IMG/VR virus record: IMGVR_UViG_3300034358_000008
Coordinates: 248,001 to 312,000 of that record
DNA from: a virus
DNA length: 64,000 bases
Reading direction: 5' to 3' (one strand)
The notes under the pieces were generated by a model. It ran no database searches and had not been told where the DNA came from. It saw only the letters and a list, made by a program, of their open reading frames with translations. Numbering within the stretch: position 1 is the first letter of the stretch; every line of letters starts with the position of its first letter. Position numbers and translations under genes: made by a program. Below are positions 35,532-43,099 of the stretch, in pieces.

Positions 35532-35930
35532 GTGGCAAGAAGATATGATTGGAAACGTCGCACGGAGTTATTGGTTGAAGCTGCTGGCGAGTATGCTGCT
35601 CACTGGGTGGGTACAGCTGGTACAACACGAGCGAAGATTAGTACCGTTAACCGAGGGGAACGGTTCTATATCGAATGGCGCCGTAATAAGACCAAGCAAT
35701 GGACTGCTGTACGTGTCATGAGTCGACATGGTCGAGATATTTACGTAGAGTTGAAACACGGTATAGTACTAACGGTAGCTGATTGGACGCTTCATAAAGG
35801 TGATTGGAAGAAACTGTACAAGCAACTTGAACGGACTATCTTTAAACATCTAACTACCGAACATGCTTCTCAAATTATGTCTAACGCTGATGACCGCTAC
35901 TACTGGGATTGCACATGTGTAAAGAACTAG
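35532..35930 (+). CDS. Hypothetical basic protein (GTG start)
   Basis: 132 residues from GTG at 35532. Very basic N terminus (MARRYDWKRR) and a Trp/Arg-rich beta region, so nucleic-acid binding is possible. Unrelated to the small paralogs on both sides, although its end overlaps the third of them. Function unknown. Confidence 0.65.
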   Translation: MARRYDWKRRTELLVEAAGEYAAHWVGTAGTTRAKISTVNRGERFYIEWRRNKTKQWTAVRVMSRHGRDIYVELKHGIVLTVADWTLHKGDWKKLYKQLERTIFKHLTTEHASQIMSNADDRYYWDCTCVKN

Positions 35931-36139
35931 AACTATACGCCACCGTGGTAAATGCACAATGCATTAGCGTATCGGAAAACTTTGCTACTATGGAAAGTGA
36001 TGTACCGATGACGGCTACTGAATTACAGGAGATGCTAGAACAACAATGGGAATCGATGTACGCCCCTGTTCTAGTGGGTGAAGGTACGACCTCACCCGTT
36101 TTCCATCAAACCTTTAAGAAAATCATTTTCCACGGCTAA
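35915..36139 (+). CDS. Small paralog family member C
   Basis: 74 residues from the ATG at 35915, inside the end of the preceding gene. Shares the pattern SENFATMESD ... QQWESMYAPVL ... HQTFKK with members A and B. Function unknown. Confidence 0.6.
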   Translation: MCKELELYATVVNAQCISVSENFATMESDVPMTATELQEMLEQQWESMYAPVLVGEGTTSPVFHQTFKKIIFHG

Positions 36140-36150
36140 CAGGATAAGAG

Positions 36151-36843
36151 ATGAAAAAGTTTCATTGGAGTATAGTGTTACTGGTTTTGGTTATAGTGGT
36201 ACTATGCTTGGGACAAGCTAAGGCTGCTCCAATGCAGTACTTCGGTACTCCGATCTGGTACTCGAAGTTCACCCCTAACGAATTCGATTGCGTGTATGCA
36301 AAGGAAGCATCATTCGGATTCTGTGCTGATGCTCGGTACTACGAAGAAGCTACAGTTGGGTACACTCAGAAGAATGATCCTAATAAAGGTGTAGGTGTGC
36401 CCGTTAGGCTGTTTACTGAAGTGGTCTGCTTAGACACGATCTGCGCCACGAACTACGGTGAGCCTTACGGTTCATCAGTTGAACGCGGTGTGACGTACTG
36501 GTACGTTCCTGTGGGCTTCTACATGGACAATAGCACTGGTAAGACCCGTGTATACAAACATGGTACTGGTCCACGTGCAGATTACTTCTTAATGAAGGGT
36601 ATTAAACTGATCCCCGGTTATCAAGATCCACCTGTGGGTAAAGTACAAGTACCAAAAGATACTCTAGACCGTTACGATGTGTACTGCAACCAAGCTGATG
36701 AATGTAGCTATATGGGTCGGATCATGCTGGCCTCTCAACTTAAACAGTACATCCCAAAAGTACTAACTTACAATTGTTCCGGTCGGTTCTGCTATAACCA
36801 AGATAAGACCATTGCCGGACTTAACCCTCGAGACATGAATTAA
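36151..36843 (+). CDS. Exported Cys-rich protein with Sec signal peptide
   Basis: 230 residues. Basic start (MKKFHW), a strongly hydrophobic core (about 7-21) and an AKA cleavage site at about 23-25 form a textbook signal peptide. No lipobox Cys. The mature part has about nine Cys, many Tyr and no membrane segment, consistent with a disulfide-bonded periplasmic protein. It abuts a membrane protein gene with no gap. Phage proteins sent to the periplasm often act in lysis or superinfection exclusion, but nothing here identifies which. Preceded by AAGAG. Confidence 0.7.
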   Translation: MKKFHWSIVLLVLVIVVLCLGQAKAAPMQYFGTPIWYSKFTPNEFDCVYAKEASFGFCADARYYEEATVGYTQKNDPNKGVGVPVRLFTEVVCLDTICATNYGEPYGSSVERGVTYWYVPVGFYMDNSTGKTRVYKHGTGPRADYFLMKGIKLIPGYQDPPVGKVQVPKDTLDRYDVYCNQADECSYMGRIMLASQLKQYIPKVLTYNCSGRFCYNQDKTIAGLNPRDMN

Positions 36844-37227
36844 ATGGATATTTTAGGCGAACTCCAGAGTTACATTACGATTCAGGCTACATTTGAATTG
36901 TTCTTCCTTCTAATGGTTGGGCATGCACTTGCTGACTACGCACTGCAAAATGATTTTATGGCAGCAGCCAAGAATCATAAGACCGAACTAGGGAAGGTTT
37001 ATTGGAAATGGGTATTGCCCTCACACGGGTTGATCCATGCTGGGTTCGTCTATTTTATTGCTGGGTCATTTGTACTGGCTCTAGCGGAGTTCGTTATCCA
37101 CACGATCACAGACTACCTCAAGTGCGATGGTCGTATTGGATTCCAAACTGACCAATGGATTCATGTGGGTTGTAAGGTACTATGGGTCTTGTTGTTGGCC
37201 TTCGAAATCCCCTTTGTTCTGGAGTAA
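36844..37227 (+). CDS. DUF3307-like integral membrane protein
   Basis: 127 residues, about three to four membrane segments. The pattern HALADYALQ-x3-MA ... HGLIHA ... HTITDYLK ... DQWIHV resembles the DUF3307 family: His and Asp residues in membrane helices, LQ near the first, DQ-x-x-H near the end. The function of the family is unknown. ATG directly follows the stop of the exported Cys-rich protein, suggesting a joint envelope function. Confidence 0.7.
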   Translation: MDILGELQSYITIQATFELFFLLMVGHALADYALQNDFMAAAKNHKTELGKVYWKWVLPSHGLIHAGFVYFIAGSFVLALAEFVIHTITDYLKCDGRIGFQTDQWIHVGCKVLWVLLLAFEIPFVLE

Positions 37228-37230
37228 GTT

Positions 37231-37683
37231 ATGAACCCTATGCAACAGTGTTTCTTTGGTATGACTCGTACAGAGATCGAGTCAGCCTGTAGTGGATGGT
37301 CTATACCTCACGATGTAATGGTAGCCGTTTTTACAGCGGTGTCTCCACAGAAGCATGAAGTCGGTACCGGCACCGGACCAACACTTCAGGACGTAATTGA
37401 TCATTTCATGAATGAGAAGGCATATGGCGAACTACGGTTGTTGCCTGACACGTTGTTGCAACATCAACTCGATAAGGCAATGCAGTACACTGCCTTAGAG
37501 GCTGGCGCATGGAATGATACTACGTGTTTCAAAGTAGCCAGCCTACGTTATCACATGGACCTTTACAACGTCGGTCAGTTTAGCTTCATGAACTCCAGCT
37601 GGTTCCGTAAAGAAGTCCAACCTACTGTTAATTCGGTTAAAGCCAAATTGAAACTTGCACTACCATTTATTAAGGAAATGTAA
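37231..37683 (+). CDS. Hypothetical protein, paralog of the next gene
   Basis: 150 residues, 3 nt after the membrane protein. The central block GTGTGPTLQDVIDHFMNEKAY is shared with the next protein (GTGPGPTMQEVIDHYYDQRNY), showing a local duplication. Otherwise helical; no family recognised. Confidence 0.7.
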   Translation: MNPMQQCFFGMTRTEIESACSGWSIPHDVMVAVFTAVSPQKHEVGTGTGPTLQDVIDHFMNEKAYGELRLLPDTLLQHQLDKAMQYTALEAGAWNDTTCFKVASLRYHMDLYNVGQFSFMNSSWFRKEVQPTVNSVKAKLKLALPFIKEM

Positions 37684-37684
37684 C

Positions 37685-38095
37685 ATGGGACTCATGGGTA
37701 CAACTGAAGATCGTTTCTATAACCTTACCAAAGACCAGATGGCAACCCTTGCTCCGTCAGATCTACGTGTCATCATACGTAAAGCTTTTGATAATCCATG
37801 TACAGGTACGGGTCCTGGTCCTACGATGCAGGAGGTCATTGATCATTACTACGATCAACGTAACTATATCCTTTTCCGTAGAATGAACCCTACATCTATA
37901 CCGATGTTGGAAGTGTTGGATCTGTTGTTTACCTTTAACCGAAATGCTACCGCAGGTAGTCTTCCATGGTGTGTACCATCGATCTGTGAAGATAGTGATC
38001 AGGTCCACGGTATTGGCGACTTTGATTTCAAAGCCGCCCGTGAACAACACCCAGAAGTTGACAAGCTTTTGACTGATGCTGGTTGGGTTTCCTAA
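37685..38095 (+). CDS. Hypothetical protein, paralog of the previous gene
   Basis: 136 residues from the ATG at 37685 (a second in-frame ATG lies at 37694). Carries the shared G-T-G-x-G-P-T-(L/M)-Q-(D/E)-V-I-D-H block. Ends before a UUCG terminator. Function unknown. Confidence 0.7.
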   Translation: MGLMGTTEDRFYNLTKDQMATLAPSDLRVIIRKAFDNPCTGTGPGPTMQEVIDHYYDQRNYILFRRMNPTSIPMLEVLDLLFTFNRNATAGSLPWCVPSICEDSDQVHGIGDFDFKAAREQHPEVDKLLTDAGWVS

Positions 38096-38105
38096 CGAAC
38101 ATATC

Positions 38106-38147
38106 GCCAGTCCTTCGGGACTGGCTTTATGCCTTTTTCTTTTTTGT
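38106..38147 (+). terminator. Rho-independent terminator
   Basis: GCCAGTCC-TTCG-GGACTGGC (8-bp stem) followed by TTTATG and a longer T-rich run. Confidence 0.85.
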
Positions 38148-38193
38148 GTTCAATGTAATGTATAGATAAGTCCACTCTGACACGGAGGGGGAC

Positions 38194-38676
38194 ATGGTGC
38201 TTACTTACAACACTGTCGACAAAATCGATATACAAGTAACTAATGGCATGTCTATTGGATACTTTGGGACAGAGGATGACCTTGCCGCGATCCCTAAACA
38301 GATTGGGGATTGGCTTCTAAAGACTGTACCGGATGACTATCGCCCAGGCGTTGGTTACATCGTAGCAGTCCCGTCGAATAAACGGACTCGGTTGTTGTAC
38401 AAGCAAGGTCGTCTTCGATGGCTAGAGGTAATTGGGTTTAATCCAAATCAAGCATTTAAATACATGAAGGCTGCTGAACGTGCTTCTCGGCGTTGGGACC
38501 ACCGTGTAGCTAAATTCGTGGTTGATAATTATACCCTTGATCCTTTCGTTATAGATGAGATCCTTAATAGTGCACTCCCACGGAATGTGTGCCTGGCTAA
38601 CGGGATTTACACTACATTAAACCATGGGAAGGTTCTTGCAGCCTGCAATATTCTCAAGAACCTAGCATCATTATAA
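38194..38676 (+). CDS. Hypothetical protein
   Basis: 160 residues with GGAGGGGG just before the start; ATG 38194 or GTG 38197. Single-gene unit flanked by terminators. Alpha/beta with a helical, Arg-rich second half. No family recognised. Confidence 0.7.
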   Translation: MVLTYNTVDKIDIQVTNGMSIGYFGTEDDLAAIPKQIGDWLLKTVPDDYRPGVGYIVAVPSNKRTRLLYKQGRLRWLEVIGFNPNQAFKYMKAAERASRRWDHRVAKFVVDNYTLDPFVIDEILNSALPRNVCLANGIYTTLNHGKVLAACNILKNLASL

Positions 38677-38679
38677 CTC

Positions 38680-38704
38680 GGAGGACTACGGTCCTCCATT
38701 TATT
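38680..38704 (+). terminator. Rho-independent terminator
   Basis: GGAGGAC-TACG-GTCCTCC (7-bp stem) followed by ATTTATTTT. Confidence 0.8.
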
Positions 38705-38744
38705 TTGCTTATTCATATGAAACTAATAACTTGGAGACGCCATA

Positions 38745-39176
38745 GTGGACTTTTTTGTTGACGCAGAATTTGATGTACCTACTAAGACCCTAATCAGTTT
38801 GGGCATCGTAAGCGCCGACGGTAACCGTGAGTTTTACGAAGTACTCGACTACTCTAATATTCAAGATCCGTGGGTTAAGGCTAACGTCATCCCTATCTTG
38901 GAAAAGGAACCGATCCCGCGCGAAGAATTTCAAGAGCGTCTTAAGCGCTTTGTTGGTCAATTCCCCGGCATGAACATAATCGTTAACCACCCGAACGATG
39001 TGATCTATTTTAGTGAAGCATTGTTATACGGTGACAAAGGCAAGTGGATTAAGATCCAACCTCTTACCTTTGATGTCGATGACGAACTAAGTGGTAAAGG
39101 CTCTAAGTTACTTCATAACGCCCTCCATGACGCAAGAGCTACCAGAGAAGACTGGCTCATGAAGAATGGTTTTTAA
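38745..39176 (+). CDS. DEDDh-type 3'-5' exonuclease
   Basis: 143 residues from a GTG start (GGAGACGCCATA upstream). Seen: ExoI VDAE (Asp6, Glu8); a central NHPNDV block with Asp85 as the ExoII candidate; and H-x4-DA near the C terminus (His124, Asp129) as ExoIII. This fits the small Rv2179c-like exoribonuclease family found in many large phages. Likely degrades RNA or single-stranded DNA ends. Its small size and lack of other domains match that family. Confidence 0.7.
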   Translation: MDFFVDAEFDVPTKTLISLGIVSADGNREFYEVLDYSNIQDPWVKANVIPILEKEPIPREEFQERLKRFVGQFPGMNIIVNHPNDVIYFSEALLYGDKGKWIKIQPLTFDVDDELSGKGSKLLHNALHDARATREDWLMKNGF

Positions 39177-39190
39177 ATAAGGAAATAGAA

Positions 39191-39862
39191 ATGTCAGTAT
39201 TTGAACAAATGACCTCTCAACCAAATCGCCGTTGCCGTCCTGAGACGCTCCTGCGGTTGCTGATGTCCACAAGTTATCCTCAGTCTACCTTGAGTGATCT
39301 CACACTTGCAATCGCGGTGCATGGTGGTCAGACTGATTCAGCAGAACTCGAACAAGATGCTTCGGGTATGCGTGAAGTAGAACGATCGTATTCGTTGTTT
39401 GACTTCATTCGTTGCATTGAGATTAAACGTGTAGATGGTGAGATTAAGATCATCACTAAATGTTTGGACATTGATCCAACCATGCGGGCTATTAATGATA
39501 GTGCCGAGACACACGTACAAATGGCTGCTGCTACAGTAAGCCTGATTAACGGTGATTCTCCATTGGCTGAGACAGATGCTTTGGCCATTCGTCTATTAGA
39601 GCTGTTCTACCGCTCTCAGGTTAAGTCTAAGCGTCCTAACGACACGATCGATAAGACTACGTGGCGTTACCGCAATAAGATACAAGACCGCTCCAATCCT
39701 GCTGGGAAGCGTGAGAACGTAGACTCTGATTTGTCCGTTAAAGAAGCTATTGATAAACTGGCTTCGAGTTTGGGTAAGAAGAACTTCCATGTGATCCTTA
39801 CACAGAACGCTATCCTGCTATTGGATCAGAAAGCACGTCTTTACGGTACACGTACGAAATGA
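39191..39862 (+). CDS. Hypothetical protein
   Basis: 223 residues, GGAAATAGAA before the ATG. Helical N-terminal half, a beta-hairpin (IEIKRVDGEIKIITKCL) and a basic C-terminal half. Ends in a convergent terminator facing the fibre-like operon. Function unknown. Confidence 0.7.
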   Translation: MSVFEQMTSQPNRRCRPETLLRLLMSTSYPQSTLSDLTLAIAVHGGQTDSAELEQDASGMREVERSYSLFDFIRCIEIKRVDGEIKIITKCLDIDPTMRAINDSAETHVQMAAATVSLINGDSPLAETDALAIRLLELFYRSQVKSKRPNDTIDKTTWRYRNKIQDRSNPAGKRENVDSDLSVKEAIDKLASSLGKKNFHVILTQNAILLLDQKARLYGTRTK

Positions 39863-39869
39863 CATAAAG

Positions 39870-39896
39870 CCCCTCCCGTTAAAGGAGGGGTCTTAT
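39870..39896 (+). terminator. Terminator between convergent genes
   Basis: CCCCTCC-CGTTAAA-GGAGGGG (7-bp stem) followed by TCTTATG on the plus strand; on the minus strand it is followed by TTTATGTC. Probably acts in both directions. Confidence 0.75.
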
Positions 39897-39900
39897 GCCG

Positions 39901-41838
39901 TTATGCACCTACAGTCGAGTTGGCACCGATAACCCAATTAGAAGCATTGAGTGTGTTGACGGCCTTACGACCAACGTTGAACAGTACGTCAGCTTTCACT
40001 GGATGGAGTGTCCAGACAATCGGTAAGTCATCCCAGTAATAGACTTGGTTGGTATCTGCAATAATAACTGCATCACCGATAGCGCCTACTGCGGGTTTGT
40101 TCGTATTGAATGATGCGAGGTTTGCATAGATCTGTACACGAACCGGAGTCAGTTCAGAGCTTGCAAATGGTAGACGCATCTTACCCATCACCTTCCACCA
40201 CTGATTGTAAGTGGTAGTACCCAAGCTTTTAGCTGTGGTATAACACTTATCTGCAAATAGCGTTATGTCGCTTTGCACCTCCGCCACAGTTTTACCTGTG
40301 AAGTAAGGGTGTTGAAGGATCTGATTAATAAACGTCGAGATTCCACCACTAGCTTCCCAGTACGGTGTAACGTTAGGGATACTAATAGTAGTTGTCAAGC
40401 TGTATTCAAACGGATCAGTGATCGAGAACTTCAATACCGAACCATTCTTCACTGGCATTGGGTTACCCGAACCGCCGAATGGTAGGTACGCGGTATTACC
40501 TACACCCGCCGTTACGGAAGTCTGGAAGAAGCCAACCAAATTACCATCTACTTGAATCTTACCTCGTAAGGTGCCTTCGAATGCTGGGTCAGGACCGATC
40601 CCATAATCCACGACAGGTTTATAAGTGGTTGACGTAGCCAGTACAGACCGGTTAAAGGAATCACGTACAGTAACAGCAGACGGGTCAATTACAGTAAACA
40701 ACATTGGCTTAGTAATGATAGTACCATCATTCAACTGGACCAATACGTTAACCCGATATTTACCAGCTGTAGTCATGGGGATCACTAGAGCTTGTGTTGG
40801 ATCAACTGCTTCATCGGTATACAACTCAGGCATCACTAGAGATTCAGAAACCCCTGCGTAGATAGATGCTGAATCTGGTAATCCATTTAACAACGGGTGA
40901 GTTTGTGGTGGACCAGGAGCGCCAATTTGACGTTTGATTTCAGATACCAATACAGGACTACGATCAACGTTACCAGAGAAATAACAACCATACTCTTTTG
41001 CCAACAAGATAGCTGCCGCAGCAAATATACTACCACGAGACACAGCATCCTGAAGACTGGTATAGTTGTCACCGCAGTGGTCCGTAATGATAGCAATACC
41101 ATTACCCGCTGATCGATACGCTGCAAGTTCTTTTGCAAACCGATCTGTTACCCGTAAACTTGCCATATCGGCATAGTCTTTCAAACCGAAGAACACTACT
41201 GCTGCGTATTGATCTAAGTAGTTGAAGTCAAAGTCGATCTTAGTGCTCGCGTTAGGTGGCTCGTAATAAGTTGCCGTCCAGTTACCCGCTTGGACGATAC
41301 CAGTTAGAGTATCCTTAAACCCTAATGGGCCATCTGGACTAGATTGGCCAGCAGTAGGATTGTAATGTGAGTCGGTCAGTACAAAGGTTTCACCCTTAAT
41401 ACAGTCACCAATAAACAGTACCTTACGGTTACCTGCCGCAACCTTACGTGGGTTAGCAATAAAGTTCAATCCGTTATACAGGTACTTTTGTGCTGGAGTT
41501 AAAGTGGCAAACGTATTGGGTAGTGTTGCAGGATACGTCCCACCATTATTAGCTGCAAGCTGGTTATTGTAGAACTTAGGGAAACCCCCATCGTAGATAA
41601 CGTTACCACGTCCATCTTGAGTAACGGCTAGGAAAGGGCGATCGATAGTAGGTCCCGGATTAGGACCCGGTGGAACTGGCGTGATAGGACCACGGTCATA
41701 TGCCAAGATCTCAGTCAGGACTGGATTTCGTTCAGTACGTGTAACAATAGCCCGACGAGAGTTCGCCGGGAACGTTACGGTAAGTGTTTGACCCGTTGTG
41801 TAATAACCGGGTTCTAGAGAAGAGATGATCTCAGCCAT
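39901..41838 (-). CDS. Putative tail-fibre/virion protein with Rossmann-like insert
   Basis: 645 residues. N-terminal small beta domain, a Pro/Gly linker (ITPVPPGPNPGPTI) at about 51-64, then a region (about 138-290) with KVLFIGD, AAVVFFGLKDYAD and GNGIAIITDHCGDNY strands, resembling a flavodoxin or class-I-amidotransferase-like alpha/beta fold, followed by beta-sandwich-like Gly/Thr/Val-rich C-terminal domains. The low-complexity linker and beta-rich tail suggest a fibre or decoration protein. Not homologous to a family I can name. Second gene of a two-gene leftward unit. Confidence 0.6.
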   Translation of the reverse strand: MAEIISSLEPGYYTTGQTLTVTFPANSRRAIVTRTERNPVLTEILAYDRGPITPVPPGPNPGPTIDRPFLAVTQDGRGNVIYDGGFPKFYNNQLAANNGGTYPATLPNTFATLTPAQKYLYNGLNFIANPRKVAAGNRKVLFIGDCIKGETFVLTDSHYNPTAGQSSPDGPLGFKDTLTGIVQAGNWTATYYEPPNASTKIDFDFNYLDQYAAVVFFGLKDYADMASLRVTDRFAKELAAYRSAGNGIAIITDHCGDNYTSLQDAVSRGSIFAAAAILLAKEYGCYFSGNVDRSPVLVSEIKRQIGAPGPPQTHPLLNGLPDSASIYAGVSESLVMPELYTDEAVDPTQALVIPMTTAGKYRVNVLVQLNDGTIITKPMLFTVIDPSAVTVRDSFNRSVLATSTTYKPVVDYGIGPDPAFEGTLRGKIQVDGNLVGFFQTSVTAGVGNTAYLPFGGSGNPMPVKNGSVLKFSITDPFEYSLTTTISIPNVTPYWEASGGISTFINQILQHPYFTGKTVAEVQSDITLFADKCYTTAKSLGTTTYNQWWKVMGKMRLPFASSELTPVRVQIYANLASFNTNKPAVGAIGDAVIIADTNQVYYWDDLPIVWTLHPVKADVLFNVGRKAVNTLNASNWVIGANSTVGA

Positions 41839-41847
41839 GGGTCACAC

Positions 41848-42213
41848 CTATTTCTTAACCGGCATGGTAACACGAATGTGGTAAGTTACCACACCATTAT
41901 AGTTGTTCTTGATTACGACCTTACCATCAGCTTGGATTTCATACCGCAATACACTCAATGCATCAACGATTGGCGGAGTGGTTGGAATAGTCGGATCAAC
42001 CATACTCAGTTGGATACCGATAGAACCAGCGTAATACAGAGCGATGTCGAAACCCAGTTCAGTTGGTGCATCGTAGATGGTCTGACCATTGGCTGGAACA
42101 GTACCTGTCTTATAACGGAACGAAGCAGCCCCGCCGCTGGTAATAGCAGCCTTCACTTTAGCGAAGTATGCTTGCATTTGTTGGATCATGTAAGCTTTGC
42201 CTGTAGCGCTCAT
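41848..42213 (-). CDS. Putative virion accessory protein
   Basis: 121 residues from the ATG at 42213. Helical N terminus followed by a beta-rich domain. It ends 9 nt before the 645-aa gene and is probably co-expressed with it, so an accessory virion role is inferred. A longer in-frame start at 42348 would run into the opposing promoter region and was not used. Confidence 0.6.
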   Translation of the reverse strand: MSATGKAYMIQQMQAYFAKVKAAITSGGAASFRYKTGTVPANGQTIYDAPTELGFDIALYYAGSIGIQLSMVDPTIPTTPPIVDALSVLRYEIQADGKVVIKNNYNGVVTYHIRVTMPVKK

Positions 42214-42249
42214 GTCTTTTACCTTTAATGTTAGAACAATTTTAACAAC

Positions 42250-42257
42250 TATATCAT
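42250..42257 (+). promoter_or_regulatory. Phage promoter-like TATATCAT motif
   Basis: TATATCAT, 20 nt before the ATG of the homing endonuclease, in an AT-rich stretch (CAATTTTAACAACTATATCAT). Same motif as at 29151, 46615 and 53412. Confidence 0.5.
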
Positions 42258-42276
42258 TCACGTGGAGGAAAGCACT

Positions 42277-43050
42277 ATGCGTGAAAATATAACTTTGAAG
42301 TATCCAGATACGCCCGCCTTCTATAAGCTGACACTTAAGAGCGGACATTATTATGTTGGATCAACTAAACGTTTATCGAAACGGTTAAGAGATCACAGAC
42401 ATTATTTAGAAACTGGTACACACCACAACGAGAAGTTCCTCAGTCATTTTACCGAATGGTCTGAAGTCACTGTTGAGTTTAATGAGTATCAATTTCTGGA
42501 ATTAGCGAGGGCGCACGAACAGGCGCATCTCGATGAATATTATCTAGTGCCAGAACTATGTAACGTGGCTACTAACGTAGATAGTCTTTGGGGTGGACAA
42601 CATGGAATGCCTCAGGAGGTAAGGGATAAAATTGCTGCTGGGCATCGTGGTAAAACACATGGTCAAGCATTTAGAGATAAATGCCGAGAACGTATGTTAG
42701 GTTCAGTTATGTCTGATGAACATAAGCTAAAAATATCTGAAACCTTGAAAGGACGTGAAGTTAGTGTTGAACATCGTGCTAATCTCAGTAGGGCTTTGAA
42801 GGGTAAAGGCATCGGACGTAAGGCTTCTCCCAGTGCTATCGAGAATATGCGTAAAGCGCAACAAGGTAAAACAATGCCGGAAGAAGCTAAACGAAAAATT
42901 GCAGAAGCTAACTACAAACGTGTATCGGTGTATGATGTAGAATATGAATCACTCCAAGCCTGCGCGGTAGTTTATGATGTAAGTCACTCAACTGTTACTA
43001 ATAGGGCTAAATCGGATAAACCGAAATGGCATGGTTGGCGACTACTATGA
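42277..43050 (+). CDS. GIY-YIG homing endonuclease with NUMOD repeats
   Basis: 257 residues; GTGGAGGAAAGC before the ATG at 42277 (a GTG at 42262 is possible). N-terminal GIY-YIG nuclease variant: FYKL (15-18), YYVGS (25-29) and the catalytic Arg in SKRLRDH (about 36). The middle (about 105-215) has NUMOD3-type repeats (GKTHG/MSDEHKLKISETLKGR/MPEEAKRKIAEA), which bind DNA, and the C terminus (SVYDVEYESLQACAVVYDVSHSTVTNRA) is a NUMOD1-like helix-turn-helix. Free-standing mobile gene, more AT-rich than its surroundings, inserted on the plus strand between two minus-strand genes. No intron is evident. Confidence 0.9.
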   Translation: MRENITLKYPDTPAFYKLTLKSGHYYVGSTKRLSKRLRDHRHYLETGTHHNEKFLSHFTEWSEVTVEFNEYQFLELARAHEQAHLDEYYLVPELCNVATNVDSLWGGQHGMPQEVRDKIAAGHRGKTHGQAFRDKCRERMLGSVMSDEHKLKISETLKGREVSVEHRANLSRALKGKGIGRKASPSAIENMRKAQQGKTMPEEAKRKIAEANYKRVSVYDVEYESLQACAVVYDVSHSTVTNRAKSDKPKWHGWRLL

Positions 43051-43054
43051 AAAT

Positions 43055-43099
43055 AATGAGTGGGCATCAGCCCACTCATTTATAGTTTCTTTTTTTATC
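43055..43099. terminator. Bidirectional terminator between convergent genes
   Basis: AATGAGTGGGC-ATCA-GCCCACTCATT, a perfect 11-bp stem (43055-43080), followed on the plus strand by TATAGTTTCTTTTTTT. Serves the homing endonuclease gene and the opposing helicase gene. Confidence 0.9.

Noticed and set aside
42277-43050. Group I intron around the homing endonuclease
   Set aside because: Both flanking genes are intact and on the opposite strand, and no split coding sequence or intron core is seen.
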